64,000 nt of DNA, from contig NZ_JAYRYK010000001.1 of NCBI RefSeq assembly GCF_041916975.1, positions 1,240,001 to 1,304,000 of the forward strand, given 5' to 3'. The DNA is from Sphingosinicella sp041916975. Its GTDB lineage: Bacteria > Pseudomonadota > Alphaproteobacteria > Sphingomonadales > Sphingomonadaceae. Positions within the stretch are counted from its first letter, which is position 1; every line of letters begins with the position of its first letter. The notes beneath the pieces were generated by a model. That model searched no databases and was not told the origin of the DNA. It was given only the letters and a program-made list of their open reading frames with translations. Positions 25,864-34,585 of this stretch are shown piece after piece. A program made the translations under genes and the position numbers.

Positions 25864-26022
25864 ATGTTACGTTACAGGAACGGCAGAATTGCTACGTTTT
25901 CGCAACGAAACAGTTATATTTACAATGCATTGAGAATTAAGGATTCCTTGTATAAATTTCGTTAACCATTTCACGGTTACACCCTGTTTCACGGCATCGG
26001 GGTGATGCCCAGGGGGAACGTG
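25864..26022 (+). promoter_or_regulatory. A/T-richer leader of the sigma-54 activator gene
   Basis: These 159 bases are visibly richer in A and T than the surroundings and must hold the promoter of the activator at 26023. A GTTAACCAT sequence (about 25962-25970) resembles one half of a CtrA site (TTAA-N7-TTAAC), but the second half is not convincing. The direct repeat GTTACGTTAC lies just after the upstream stop codon. No sigma-54 or FliA-like promoter is visible, so the activator appears to sit at the top of the local hierarchy. Confidence 0.4.
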
Positions 26023-27147
26023 ATGACGGTTGCAACGGGGGCTGCAGCGGGCGGCAATCTGGCCGAACTCGAATCGCTGCTTATTGGTCGTAGCGAAGCG
26101 ATCGTCAGGGTTCGGAATCTCATCATGCGTCTCGCCGGTTCACAGGCTTCCGTGCTCGTCACGGGCCCGTCCGGCACCGGCAAGGAAGTCGTTGCGCGCT
26201 GCCTCCACCTCGCATCGGCCCGCCGGAACAACGAATTCGTCGCCGTGAACTGCGGCGCTATCCCGCGCGAACTCATCGAATCGGAACTCTTCGGCCACGA
26301 AAAGGGCGCCTTCACTGGCGCGCTGCAGAGCCGCAAGGGCCGCTTCGAGGCTGCAGACAGCGGCACCATCTTCCTCGACGAAATCGGCGACATGCCCGCC
26401 GACATGCAGGTGAAGCTGCTGCGCGTCCTCGAAGAGCGCAAGATCGAGCGCGTCGGCAGCAACAAGACGATGGCCGTCGACGTGCGCGTCGTTTCCGCCA
26501 CGCACAAGAACCTCGAGCAGGCGATCGCCGAAGGCCGCTTCCGCGAGGACCTTTTCTACCGCCTCAACATCTTCCCGCTGCACCTGCCGGCGCTCGCCGA
26601 CCGCCGCGAGGACATTCCAATGCTCGTCGCGCACTTCCTCAAACAATCGGGCACCAAGCTGCGCTTCGACGCCTCGGCGCTGCGCGCGCTCTGCCAGCAC
26701 AACTGGCCGGGCAACATCCGTGAGCTGCGGAACGTCGTGGAACGCGCCATCATCCTGTTCGGCGACACCGATATCGGCAGCGACGATGTCGAGATGCTGC
26801 TCGGTGCGACGCTTGAGCGCCGCGAACTGCTGAACGAAGACGCCGCGATCTGGGATGCCACGACGGTTTCCGAAGACGAAGCGGATACGCGCCTGCCCGC
26901 AGCCACCATCGTTCCGTTGCGTCCCTATGGCGATACCGACATGGACCCCCGCGCGCTTCTCGGTGCCGGCACGTGCGACATGCGCGCGCTCGTCGCGAAG
27001 CTCGAACAATCGCTGATCCACGCGGCGCTCGAACAGAGCGGCGACATCGTCGCGGACGCCGCCCGCGTCCTCGGCCTGCAGCGCACCTCGCTCATCGAGA
27101 AGATGCGCAAATACCAGATCAGCCGCGGCGAACGCGCTTTCGCCTGA
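26023..27147 (+). CDS. Sigma-54-dependent flagellar transcription activator without receiver domain
   Basis: A 374-residue bacterial enhancer-binding protein. ATG 26023 is chosen over GTG 26002, ATG 26005 and GTG 26020 because AGGGGG (26011-26016) is 6 bases upstream. Only about 25 residues precede the AAA+ domain: Walker A GPSGTGKE (48-55), sigma-54 contact loop GAFTGA (95-100), Walker B IFLDEIGDM (about 116-124), and the arginine finger region FREDLFYRL. A Fis-type HTH closes the protein (DIVADAARVLGLQRTSLIEKMRKY). It lies beside the flagellar island, whose five sigma-54 promoters are its likely targets. It is of the FleQ/FleT/FlbD type, constitutive or controlled by a partner. Confidence 0.9.
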   Translation: MTVATGAAAGGNLAELESLLIGRSEAIVRVRNLIMRLAGSQASVLVTGPSGTGKEVVARCLHLASARRNNEFVAVNCGAIPRELIESELFGHEKGAFTGALQSRKGRFEAADSGTIFLDEIGDMPADMQVKLLRVLEERKIERVGSNKTMAVDVRVVSATHKNLEQAIAEGRFREDLFYRLNIFPLHLPALADRREDIPMLVAHFLKQSGTKLRFDASALRALCQHNWPGNIRELRNVVERAIILFGDTDIGSDDVEMLLGATLERRELLNEDAAIWDATTVSEDEADTRLPAATIVPLRPYGDTDMDPRALLGAGTCDMRALVAKLEQSLIHAALEQSGDIVADAARVLGLQRTSLIEKMRKYQISRGERAFA

Positions 27148-27154
27148 AAATCCC

Positions 27155-27472
27155 CTACGCCGTCTGCGCCTGACCGTAGAGCCTACGCGCCGTCCCTGAC
27201 TGACGCAGGGCATGAACGCTGCGCTCGTGCGCGCGCCGCCCTACCGTGATCGCGTGGCCGATCGTAACCGAATGCGATTCGGCCTGGCGCAGTGCGCCGA
27301 GCGCCTCGGTGCGCAGCGCCGGATCAGCGGCAAGCCCCGACAGTGTCTTCACGAGCGCGAGGCGGACCGTTTCGAAACGTTCCACAGCGGTCCAGTCGCC
27401 GCCGGCAGCAGCGTGCGCCGTCATGCCGGAGAGCGATTCGATATCGGTAAGAAGGGCCGGAATCGCGGTCAC
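27155..27472 (-). CDS. Small FliT-like flagellar protein, candidate FliD chaperone
   Basis: A 105-residue helical protein translated from an ATG that overlaps the fliS stop. There is no signal or membrane segment. Its place directly behind fliD-fliS is where fliT, the FliD export chaperone, is found in many bacteria, and size and helix content fit. Sequence similarity to FliT is not evident by eye (ALLTDIESLSGMTAHAAAG at the start). Its 3' end lies 7 bases from the convergent activator gene. Confidence 0.55.
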   Translation of the reverse strand: MTAIPALLTDIESLSGMTAHAAAGGDWTAVERFETVRLALVKTLSGLAADPALRTEALGALRQAESHSVTIGHAITVGRRAHERSVHALRQSGTARRLYGQAQTA

Positions 27473-27852
27473 GGGCGTATTTGCCGCCAGGCGTCGGCGA
27501 GGCCGACGGCAGCCTCCGTGGCGGCAGCAAGGCGACGCGAATCATTGTCGCGCCCGGCTGCGATGGTTTCCTGACGAAGGTAGCCGTAGGCCGACGAAAG
27601 CGATTGCGCGACCGAACCGCCGCGATTGAAATCGAGGCTCGATTCGAGACCGTGCAGGATGGAGAGCGCGCGGCTGATGCGGCTGCTCTTCAGGGCGAGA
27701 TCGCCGCGATCGACCGCTATGCCCGCCTGCCGAAGCGCGGACAGCAGTTCGTCGTACAGCATCTCGATCAGGCGGTGCGGATTGGCCTGCTCGGTGCGGG
27801 TGGCGGTGTCGATTGCGGCATACTGCTGCCGCGCGCGCATGGCCTGCATCAT
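27469..27852 (-). CDS. fliS: Flagellin export chaperone FliS
   Basis: A 127-residue helical protein. The start is ATG 27852, which forms a TGATG junction with the fliD stop; ATG 27873 lies inside fliD and is less likely. The family core TEQANPHRLIEMLYDELLSAL and ISRALSILHGLESSLDFNRGG followed by LYGYL-like AYGYLRQ is clear. FliS binds the C-terminus of flagellin in the cytoplasm and delivers it to the export gate. It belongs to the fliD-fliS-FliT-like operon, which has its own FliA-type promoter. Confidence 0.93.
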   Translation of the reverse strand: MMQAMRARQQYAAIDTATRTEQANPHRLIEMLYDELLSALRQAGIAVDRGDLALKSSRISRALSILHGLESSLDFNRGGSVAQSLSSAYGYLRQETIAAGRDNDSRRLAAATEAAVGLADAWRQIRP

Positions 27853-29837
27853 CAGCCTTGATCCCGCGTCCACATGGCAATCTGCTGTTTCATATATTCC
27901 TGCGTATTGTTGAAAGCGGCGATGGCGCTTTCCATTGCGGCGAACTGGATGGTGAGCCGCTCCTCGAGCGCAATGCTGCGCGCCTCGACACGCTCCTGCT
28001 CCTCGGTGATCGCCGCGGCTTCCTTCGCCAGGCGTTCGGATGTCGTCTTGAAGCCGCCTCCGCTCGCGGAAAGCTGCTTCTGCATGTCGCTGATGAGGCC
28101 GGACACCGTCGAACGCACGACAATCGTCGCCGATGTCGCACTGCCGAGGATGTTGACCGCAAGCCCCGACGCGGCCGACGTGGAGGATGCGATGAGGCGG
28201 TTGCCAATGCCGATCGCGTCGACGCCGCCGATCTTGCCCGAAGCGTTGGTGCCCGCAGTGGCAGTCGGCACATCGAGACCGAGCGTGGCCGCAAGCGTGG
28301 CATCAAGCCCGACGATCGAAACGCCCGAGGTGCTGCCCACACCTTTCGAGGTGAAGGTGAAGGCCGATCCGTCCCACGCCGCCGTCAGCGACAGGCCGAA
28401 CGATTTCAGCACCGAATCGTCGTTGATCGCGGTCTGGAACGCCGCGGCAAGCGCCGCACCGGTCGCATAGCTGCCTTCGGGAAGGTTGATGGCGAGCGAG
28501 GTGCGGCCGTCGAGCGTGACCGTGAAGCTCTTGTTCGTCGCATCGATGACGACCGGCACGTCGAACGCCGAAGGCGCAGCCGCGCCGCTGAGCCTGCCCG
28601 AAGTCGCTGCGACAATGTCAGTGACCGCATAAGTGCCCGGCTTTGCAGCACCAAGGCTGCTCGCGATCTCGACGAGCGCGGAGCTGCTGGTCTGCCCCGG
28701 CACGAACATGTCGTGGACGCGGCCCGGATGATTGGTCACCGCTTTCGTGAGCGCCGCATCGTCGATGCTGAGCGTGCCGTCGCGGTTGGTCTTGATGCCG
28801 ATCTCGGAAAGGCTCGAAGGGCCGCCGCCATCGGTCAGCAGCGTCTTCGTGCTGAGATCGGCGAGCATCCGCTTGAGATCGCGCGTCGTGCGGTCGCCTG
28901 CGAGCGCGCCTGCAGCGACACCGTCCTTGCTGGGCCGGGTTTCCTCCGCCAGCATCGAGATCAGCTGGTTGTAGACGTCGACATAGTTGCCGACCGCCGT
29001 CTTCAGCGTCGTGGCATCATAGTCGCTGGAAATCGTCACGGGACCGTCGGTGACCTTCATGAGGTCGAGCTTGAGCCCCGAGACGAGGTCCGAAATGCTG
29101 TTCGTGGGGCGTTCTACGGTGACGCCGTCAACCACGACGATGGCGTTCTTGGCCTGCGCCGTCCATGTCATGCCGGCCATGCCCGGGCCGAACTCGAAGG
29201 CTTCGAGGCCCGCGCTGCCATCGATCGTGAACGCCTTCGCCGCGCCCGTTTCGCCGCGCAGCACGAGGCGGGCGCCGCTTGCGTCTTCGACGATGGAGGC
29301 GGTGACGCCGGCATTCGCCGCGTTGATCGCCTGCTGGAGGCCGACGAGGCTATTGTTTTCCGGCCCGATCGTGACGGTGACGGGTGTGGCCGTGCCCGCG
29401 GTGAACCCCGCCGGTGTCGGGAACGTTCCGGTGAGCGTGCCGAAGCTGATCGTAAGCGTGCCCTCGCCGATCAGCGCGTTGCGATCGGCAACCGCTGCCG
29501 ACGCGACCGTCTGCCGCTGCGCGAGCTGCGTCGCCTCAATCGTGTGCGACAGCGAGGGTGGGCTCGACGAACCGGTGAGCGAAAGCGCGATCGAGGAGGT
29601 GTCGCTGCTGATCACCTGGCGGCCGAGCGCACCGCTGCTCACGAGCGAATCAAGCGCGGTCGAGAAGGCGGACAGGGCCGAGCTGATCGTAGAAAGGCTG
29701 GAAATCTTGGCCTCGACGGCCGTCTGACGTGCAGTCAGCATCTTGTCGCTGCCCGCGCGCTGCGCGGCGACGAGATCGGCAACGAGCTGCTTGGTATCGA
29801 TTCCCGATCCGCTGCCGAGCGCCGTCAGAATGGACAT
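27852..29837 (-). CDS. fliD: Flagellar filament cap protein FliD
   Basis: A 661-residue cap protein, start ATG 29837 after GAAGGCAGG. The N-terminal MSILTALGSGSGIDTKQLVADLVAAQR is the classic FliD opening. The middle has flagellin hook IN-type repeats (for example AFTIDGSAGLEAF), and the C-terminal coiled coil (about 590-661) ends in NNTQEYMKQQIAMW. It is longer than the 450-residue enteric protein because of extra central domains. It forms the pentameric cap that folds flagellin at the filament tip. The gene has its own promoter containing CGGTCGTGAA at 29886-29895. Confidence 0.93.
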   Translation of the reverse strand: MSILTALGSGSGIDTKQLVADLVAAQRAGSDKMLTARQTAVEAKISSLSTISSALSAFSTALDSLVSSGALGRQVISSDTSSIALSLTGSSSPPSLSHTIEATQLAQRQTVASAAVADRNALIGEGTLTISFGTLTGTFPTPAGFTAGTATPVTVTIGPENNSLVGLQQAINAANAGVTASIVEDASGARLVLRGETGAAKAFTIDGSAGLEAFEFGPGMAGMTWTAQAKNAIVVVDGVTVERPTNSISDLVSGLKLDLMKVTDGPVTISSDYDATTLKTAVGNYVDVYNQLISMLAEETRPSKDGVAAGALAGDRTTRDLKRMLADLSTKTLLTDGGGPSSLSEIGIKTNRDGTLSIDDAALTKAVTNHPGRVHDMFVPGQTSSSALVEIASSLGAAKPGTYAVTDIVAATSGRLSGAAAPSAFDVPVVIDATNKSFTVTLDGRTSLAINLPEGSYATGAALAAAFQTAINDDSVLKSFGLSLTAAWDGSAFTFTSKGVGSTSGVSIVGLDATLAATLGLDVPTATAGTNASGKIGGVDAIGIGNRLIASSTSAASGLAVNILGSATSATIVVRSTVSGLISDMQKQLSASGGGFKTTSERLAKEAAAITEEQERVEARSIALEERLTIQFAAMESAIAAFNNTQEYMKQQIAMWTRDQG

Positions 29838-29885
29838 TGGACCTGCCTTCTCGTGTTCGCGGACGCGCGCCATCCGCTCAGACTG

Positions 29886-29912
29886 TTCACGACCGATTCT
29901 GCGCCGGATTTA
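29886..29912 (-). promoter_or_regulatory. FliA-type promoter of fliD
   Basis: On the minus strand TAAA (29912-29909), 15 bases, then GTCGTGAA (29893-29886), preceded by CG. The same CGGTCGTGAA element lies upstream of flagellin and flgM. The predicted transcript start is about 40 bases before the fliD ATG. It matches the sigma-28 layout (TAAA-N15-GCCGATAA) with a divergent but self-consistent -10. Confidence 0.8.
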
Positions 29913-29946
29913 GGGAATAATCGGTAAAGATTCGCAAGCGTTCCAA

Positions 29947-31074
29947 TCATAGCGGTCGCCCGTTCTCGTCGAAGCGTGCGCCTTCCGGCACATCGATGGC
30001 GGGCTGGGTCAGGCGATCGCGCTCCACGCTGAACACGAACGCCAATACGCCGGCGACGGCAACGTAGAGATCGTCGCGGATTTCCTGGCCGACCTTCGAG
30101 GTGAAGAACACGGCGCGGGCGAGCAGCGGATAGCTGAGCACCGGCACCTCGTTGTCCGCCGCGAGCTCGCGAATCACCTCGGCGACCAGATCCTTGCCCT
30201 TGGCGACGACGACAGGCGCCAGATCGCGGGTCTTGTCGTAGCGGAGCGCGACGGCGAAGTGCGTCGGGTTCGTAAGCACCACGTTGGCCTGCTTCATGCC
30301 CGCGCGCATGTTGTTGCGCGTTGCCTCGCGCTGACGGCGGCGAAGCTGCATCTTTACCTCGGGCGAACCCTCGGTCTGCTTCATCTCGTCCTTCACCTCT
30401 TGCCGCGACATCTTGAGCTTGCGCATCAGCTGGATCGCCTGCAGCGGAATATCGACACCCGCGACGACGACGAGCGCGGCCGATAGGATGAGCAGGAACA
30501 CCGCGGCGAGATGCCCCGTGTGGGCAACGGCCTTGCCGACGTCCTCAGTGCCGAGCGAGGCGATCTCCCGCGCGTAATCGGAGAGCATCCACCATCCGAT
30601 GACACCGACGAGCACGACCTTCAGGATCGATTTGCCGAGTTCTGTGAGGCCCTGCATCCCGAAGGTTTTCTTCACCCAGTTCATGGGGTTCATGCGCGAG
30701 GCCTTGGGCGCGATCAGGGACATGTTGAACTGAAACGTGCCGAGCAGCGCCTGGCTGACGAGCGCGGCGGCGAAGCAGGTGGCGAGCAGCCCCGCGAGGG
30801 GAAAGGCGATGACCTTGCCGAGCGCCCAGGTCATCGCTGCGGGCTGGAAGTTGGTGCCGCCGTGCTTCAGTCCGATCAGCCCCGTCTTCATCATGGTTTC
30901 AAGGCTTGAGACCATCCAGCCGCCCGCGAGCGCAAGATAGCCCGCGCCGATGAGCATGACGAGCGCGGTGGTCAGCTCCCGGGAGCGAAGCACATCGCCC
31001 TTCTCCGCCGCGTCGCGTTTGCGCTTCTCGGTCGGGGCTTCGGTTTGCTGGTCCTTTTCGGGTTTATCGGACAC
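29947..31074 (-). CDS. flhB: Flagellar export switch protein FlhB
   Basis: A 375-residue inner-membrane protein of the type III export gate. A hydrophilic basic N-terminus (TEAPTEKRKRDAAEKGDV) precedes four membrane helices, and a cytoplasmic domain contains the autocleavage motif NPTH at 269-272. Cleavage between Asn and Pro allows the switch from rod/hook to filament export. A C-terminal tail rich in charged residues follows. It is last of the long minus-strand fli operon, 3 bases after fliR. Confidence 0.95.
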   Translation of the reverse strand: MSDKPEKDQQTEAPTEKRKRDAAEKGDVLRSRELTTALVMLIGAGYLALAGGWMVSSLETMMKTGLIGLKHGGTNFQPAAMTWALGKVIAFPLAGLLATCFAAALVSQALLGTFQFNMSLIAPKASRMNPMNWVKKTFGMQGLTELGKSILKVVLVGVIGWWMLSDYAREIASLGTEDVGKAVAHTGHLAAVFLLILSAALVVVAGVDIPLQAIQLMRKLKMSRQEVKDEMKQTEGSPEVKMQLRRRQREATRNNMRAGMKQANVVLTNPTHFAVALRYDKTRDLAPVVVAKGKDLVAEVIRELAADNEVPVLSYPLLARAVFFTSKVGQEIRDDLYVAVAGVLAFVFSVERDRLTQPAIDVPEGARFDENGRPL

Positions 31075-31077
31075 GGC

Positions 31078-31857
31078 CTACCGCCCTCCCAGCCACGTCT
31101 GCGCCTCGTCGAGGCCCGTGTTCGCGGCGGATTGCATAAGATCGCTCATCGCCGGGAACGCGATGGCGAGCACGACAAAGCCGGTCATCAGCGTCAGCGG
31201 CAGGCCGACGGCGAAGATGTTGAGCTGCGGCGCCGTGCGCGTCAGCACGCCGACGAGGAGGTTGAGCGCGAAGAGCGCGAAGCCCACGGGGAGCGCGATG
31301 GCGAGTCCGCCCGCGAACACGAAGCCCCCGAACTTCACGATCGCCCAGAAATGATCACGTGTCAGCCAGTCGCCGCCGAGCGGCATCAGCGCGTAGCTTT
31401 CCACGATCAGCCGCACCAGGATCAGGTGGCCGTTCAGCGCCAGGAACAGCAGTGTCATCAGGATCATCAGGAACTGGCCGACGACCGCGCTGTTGTTGCC
31501 GCTTTGCGGATCGACCATGTTCGCAAAGCCAAGGCCGATCGAGTTAGCGATATACTCGCCCGCCAGCAGCGGCGCGGCAAACGCGAGTTGCAGGATGAAG
31601 CCCACCGAAAGTCCGATCATCAATTCCTGGATCACGATCACCAGGCCCTGCAGCGAGAGGATGTCGTAGGGCACGTCCACCGGATAGACCGAAAGCACGA
31701 GCACGCCGATCGCGCCCGCGAGCACCACGCGCACCTGCAGCGGCACGCCGATCGCCGAGAAGATCGGCGCCGCGACGAGCGTGCCGCCGATGCGCAGCAT
31801 GGCGAACATCAGCTGCATCATCCACGCCTCAATGCCGACGGACAGAATGCCGGTCAT
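31078..31857 (-). CDS. fliR: Flagellar export gate protein FliR
   Basis: A 259-residue membrane protein with about six helices, typical for FliR in size. The segment VDPQSGNNSAVVGQFLMILM and the C-terminal APQLNIFAVGLPLTLMTGF are conserved hallmarks. With FliP and FliQ it forms the helical export pore, and it contacts FlhB, encoded next. The start ATG 31857 overlaps the fliQ stop by 4 bases. Confidence 0.95.
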   Translation of the reverse strand: MTGILSVGIEAWMMQLMFAMLRIGGTLVAAPIFSAIGVPLQVRVVLAGAIGVLVLSVYPVDVPYDILSLQGLVIVIQELMIGLSVGFILQLAFAAPLLAGEYIANSIGLGFANMVDPQSGNNSAVVGQFLMILMTLLFLALNGHLILVRLIVESYALMPLGGDWLTRDHFWAIVKFGGFVFAGGLAIALPVGFALFALNLLVGVLTRTAPQLNIFAVGLPLTLMTGFVVLAIAFPAMSDLMQSAANTGLDEAQTWLGGR

Positions 31858-32123
31858 CTGACGAGGTCCGGAATCCGCTCGAAGATGTCCTGCGTGAAAT
31901 CGACGAGCAGCCCCATCATCAGCCCGCCGAAGAGGCCGAGGCAGATGAGCACGCCGATGAGTTTCGGCACGAAGCTGAGCGTCGCCTCGTTGATCGAGGT
32001 CGCCGCCTGCACCATGCCGAGCACGACACCGATGACGAGCGCGGGCAGCAGCACGGGCAGCGAAACCAGAACGAGAATCCAGAGCGCCTGTCCGGCGACT
32101 GCGGTGAAATAGCTTGCGTCCAT
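31854..32123 (-). CDS. fliQ: Flagellar export gate protein FliQ
   Basis: An 89-residue protein with two membrane helices (ALWILVLVSLPVLLPALVIG and FVPKLIGVLICLGLFGGLM) and the loop VQAATSINEATLSF typical of FliQ. ATG 32123 is preferred over ATG 32138 because it gives the standard length and has GAGGGG upstream. Four copies join FliP and FliR in the export pore. It is coupled to fliP upstream and fliR downstream. Confidence 0.95.
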   Translation of the reverse strand: MDASYFTAVAGQALWILVLVSLPVLLPALVIGVVLGMVQAATSINEATLSFVPKLIGVLICLGLFGGLMMGLLVDFTQDIFERIPDLVR

Positions 32124-32134
32124 CTTGCCGCCCC

Positions 32135-32926
32135 TCAACTCGTGAAGAAGCTGCCGGCGAGCGAGCCCATCGTGAGCGCCCAGCCGTCGACGAGAACGAA
32201 CAGCAGCAGTTTGAAGGGAAGCGAGATCAGCGTCGGCGACAGCATCATCATGCCGAGCGACATGAGCACGGCGGCGACGACGAGATCGATGACGAGGAAC
32301 GGCAGGAAGATGAGGAACCCGATCTGGAATGCCGTCTTCAGTTCGCTCGTGACGAACGCGGGAAGCAGCACCGAAAACGGCACGTCTTCAGGCTTTTCGT
32401 ATGCGCCGTCCTTCTTCAGGTTGGCAAACAGGATGATGTCCTTCTGCCGCGTCTGCGCCATCATGAAACGGTGCAGCACGGTGCCGCCCTTCTCCACCGC
32501 CGTGTCGATCGGCATCGCGTTTGCGGCGTAAGGCTTGAAGGCGGTGTCGTTGATCTCGCTGATCGCCGGGCTCATCACGAAGAAGGTGAGGAACAGCGAC
32601 AGTCCGATCAGCACCTGATTGGGCGGCGTCTGCGCAAGGCCGAGCGCCTGCCGCAGGATCGAGAGCACGATGATGATGCGCGTGAACGACGTCATCATCA
32701 GGATCACCGCCGGCAGAACCGACAGCAGCGTCATCAGGACGAGGACCTGCAGCGACAGCGACAGCGGCTGGCGCGCGCCCGGCGCGGCAGCGCCCGTCAG
32801 CGTGTCGGCGGCGAACTGCATGGGCGAAGGCCCGGTCGGCGCAGTCTGCGCAATCGCGGGCGCGGCGAACAGGAACAGCGCGGCGACAAGGAACGGCGCG
32901 AAGCGCATCAGGCGATCAGCGCGCAT
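32135..32926 (-). CDS. fliP: Flagellar export gate protein FliP
   Basis: A 263-residue protein with a cleavable signal peptide (RFAPFLVAALFLFAAPAIAQ) and four membrane helices, as in other FliP proteins. MTSFTRIIIVLSILRQALG, the PPNQVLIGL loop and SLPFKLLLFVLVDGWALT are signature segments. ATG 32926 is preferred because GAGG lies 9 bases before it; for ATG 32935 the same GAGG would be immediately adjacent. It overlaps the 3' end of fliO. Five copies form the core of the export pore. Confidence 0.94.
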   Translation of the reverse strand: MRADRLMRFAPFLVAALFLFAAPAIAQTAPTGPSPMQFAADTLTGAAAPGARQPLSLSLQVLVLMTLLSVLPAVILMMTSFTRIIIVLSILRQALGLAQTPPNQVLIGLSLFLTFFVMSPAISEINDTAFKPYAANAMPIDTAVEKGGTVLHRFMMAQTRQKDIILFANLKKDGAYEKPEDVPFSVLLPAFVTSELKTAFQIGFLIFLPFLVIDLVVAAVLMSLGMMMLSPTLISLPFKLLLFVLVDGWALTMGSLAGSFFTS

Positions 32927-33224
32927 CGTCTTCATCCTCGATGGTGAAGCTGAGCGCGGGCGCTTCGGAGAGAAGGTTCGCGCCCTGCTTCGTCACCGCA
33001 AGCAGAAGCCGCTTGCCTTCGAAATCGACGACGGCGAGCTTGACCGCCGGGGTCAGGAACACCGTCTCGGAAAGCCGGGCGGCGGAGCGGGTGGTGGTGC
33101 GGGACTTCAGGCCGCCTGCGATACCGCCGAGATTATAGCGTTTCGCGAGCCAGAGCCCGGCAATGATCAGTCCGCAAACCAGCGGCAGCATGATCGCCAG
33201 CCGCAATACGTAATCCCCGATCAA
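32916..33224 (-). CDS. fliO: Flagellar assembly protein FliO
   Basis: A 102-residue protein with one N-terminal membrane helix (LRLAIMLPLVCGLIIAGLWLA) and a small cytoplasmic domain with the FliO pattern RLLLAVTKQGANLLSE. It helps FliP assemble into the export gate. Sequence identity within this family is low, so the call rests on fold, size and position between fliN and fliP. It overlaps fliP. Confidence 0.85.
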   Translation of the reverse strand: MIGDYVLRLAIMLPLVCGLIIAGLWLAKRYNLGGIAGGLKSRTTTRSAARLSETVFLTPAVKLAVVDFEGKRLLLAVTKQGANLLSEAPALSFTIEDEDDAR

Positions 33225-33252
33225 GGTCCACCCCCGTCAAAATCTTGACGCG

Positions 33253-33570
33253 TCAGATGTCCTTGACGCGTTCTCCCGGTGCCACAATGTCGGTAATCCG
33301 TACGCCGAAGCGTCCACCAACCGTCACCACCTCCCCCCTCGCAAAGAGTGTGCCATTTGCGAACAGGTCGAGCGGAGCGCCCGCCGGGCGATCGAGTTCA
33401 ACGACGCTGCCTTCGTTGAGATTCAGAAGATCGCGAATCTTCACCTGGCTGGTGCCGACCTCCACCGAGAGTCGGACGTCGATTTCCTGAAGCAGACGAA
33501 GGTTCGCCGATCCCGGCTTCCAGGGATCGTCGGACTTGGTTTCCGGGGTCGCGGTTTCAGTGTCGCTCAT
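33253..33570 (-). CDS. fliN: Flagellar motor switch protein FliN
   Basis: A 105-residue C-ring protein, start ATG 33570 behind AAGGAG. An acidic, proline-containing N-terminus leads to the SpoA domain: LLQEIDVRLSVEVGTSQVKIRDLLNLNEGSVVELDRPAG, then FANGTLFARGEVVTVGGRFGVRITDI. It forms the bottom of the switch complex with FliM and binds the export ATPase complex via FliH. It lies 16 bases after fliM. Confidence 0.95.
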   Translation of the reverse strand: MSDTETATPETKSDDPWKPGSANLRLLQEIDVRLSVEVGTSQVKIRDLLNLNEGSVVELDRPAGAPLDLFANGTLFARGEVVTVGGRFGVRITDIVAPGERVKDI

Positions 33571-33586
33571 GTCGGGCTCCTTGGAA

Positions 33587-34576
33587 CTATCGGTTTGTGG
33601 TGGCGCGGGGACGCGCAATGGAACGAATCTTTAGCGCGGCGTTGCCGTTGGCTTCGCCGGGCGCCCCGATCCCGAATGTGGTTTTCTCGACGAGCATGTG
33701 CAGCTCTTCGGGAACATGGATCGGCACGACGTCACCGACCTTCAGCGCCATGATGGCGCTCAGCGACAGCGTCGGCTCAGCCAGGATCGAGCGCACCGGC
33801 AGCTCGACATCGAGCAGCGCCGATTTCAGTTTCCCTTTCCAGCCGGGATCGGTCTCGCTCTGCTCGGTGATGACGCGCAGGCGCAGGAGCGGCAGCAGCG
33901 GCTTCAGCGCATTCAGTGGATAGACGACATCGACCGCAGAGGTGCCCCCGCGCGGCAGGTGCACGAGAAAGCGCGTGACGACCACCATGTCGTTCGTTTC
34001 GAGGAACGACAGGAATTGCGGGTGGCTCTCGCTCGAAATGCGGCTGAACTGCAGGTGGAAAATATCCGCCCACGCCGCATCGAGCTGCGCGAACAGGCGG
34101 CCGAGCAGCGATTGCTGCACGCGGTCTTCTGCAGCGGTGAATTCGTTGGCGCGGGATGCGGGCGGTTCGCCCTTGCCGCCGTAATATGCGTCGACGATCG
34201 CGCCGATCAGATCGGGCTTCATCACGACAAGGCCATGGCCGCGCAGCGGCTCCATTCGGACGATGGTGAGGCTTAGGAAATCCTCGAAGCCCTCCGCATA
34301 ACTGCCGAACGATTCGAGCGAGGTGAGCCCGCAGTCCACCTTCGGCGCCGCGCGCAGCATGGGCTGGAACACCTGCCGCATGCCGCGTGCAAGCTTTTCG
34401 TTCAGCATATGCAGCGCGTGCAGATCGCCGAACTCGCGCTCGTCGCCACTGTCGAAGCTCCACGGCGCGATCACGCCGTCGGGCATCACGCCCGTGCCGG
34501 ATGCGATGCTGCCGTCGGCGATGCCCGCCTGCAGCGCTTCGATTTCTTCCTTGCTGAGATTGAGTTCGGAACTCAT
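33587..34576 (-). CDS. fliM: Flagellar motor switch protein FliM
   Basis: A 329-residue C-ring protein. The N-terminus (LNLSKEEIEALQAGIADG) is the CheY-binding segment, in the variant form found in several alphaproteobacteria. The middle domain contains YGGKGEPPAS, matching the GGxG motif that contacts FliG, and the C-terminal SpoA domain contains VGDVVPIHVPEELHMLVE. It links chemotaxis signals to rotation; no che genes are in the window. The ORF is coupled to fliL upstream (9-base gap). Confidence 0.94.
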   Translation of the reverse strand: MSSELNLSKEEIEALQAGIADGSIASGTGVMPDGVIAPWSFDSGDEREFGDLHALHMLNEKLARGMRQVFQPMLRAAPKVDCGLTSLESFGSYAEGFEDFLSLTIVRMEPLRGHGLVVMKPDLIGAIVDAYYGGKGEPPASRANEFTAAEDRVQQSLLGRLFAQLDAAWADIFHLQFSRISSESHPQFLSFLETNDMVVVTRFLVHLPRGGTSAVDVVYPLNALKPLLPLLRLRVITEQSETDPGWKGKLKSALLDVELPVRSILAEPTLSLSAIMALKVGDVVPIHVPEELHMLVEKTTFGIGAPGEANGNAALKIRSIARPRATTNR

Positions 34577-34585
34577 GGGCGCTGC

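Noticed and set aside
25955..25975. CtrA site upstream of the sigma-54 activator
   Set aside because: GTTAACCAT resembles one half-site, but the partner TTAA at 7 bases is missing (TATA instead), and the region is A/T-rich so chance matches are likely.
33340..33355. Sigma-54-like sequence TGGCACACTCTTTGCG on the minus strand
   Set aside because: Spacing is correct, but it lies inside fliN over codons of the conserved FANGTLFARGEV segment, so coding constraint explains it; no gene start is at the right distance.
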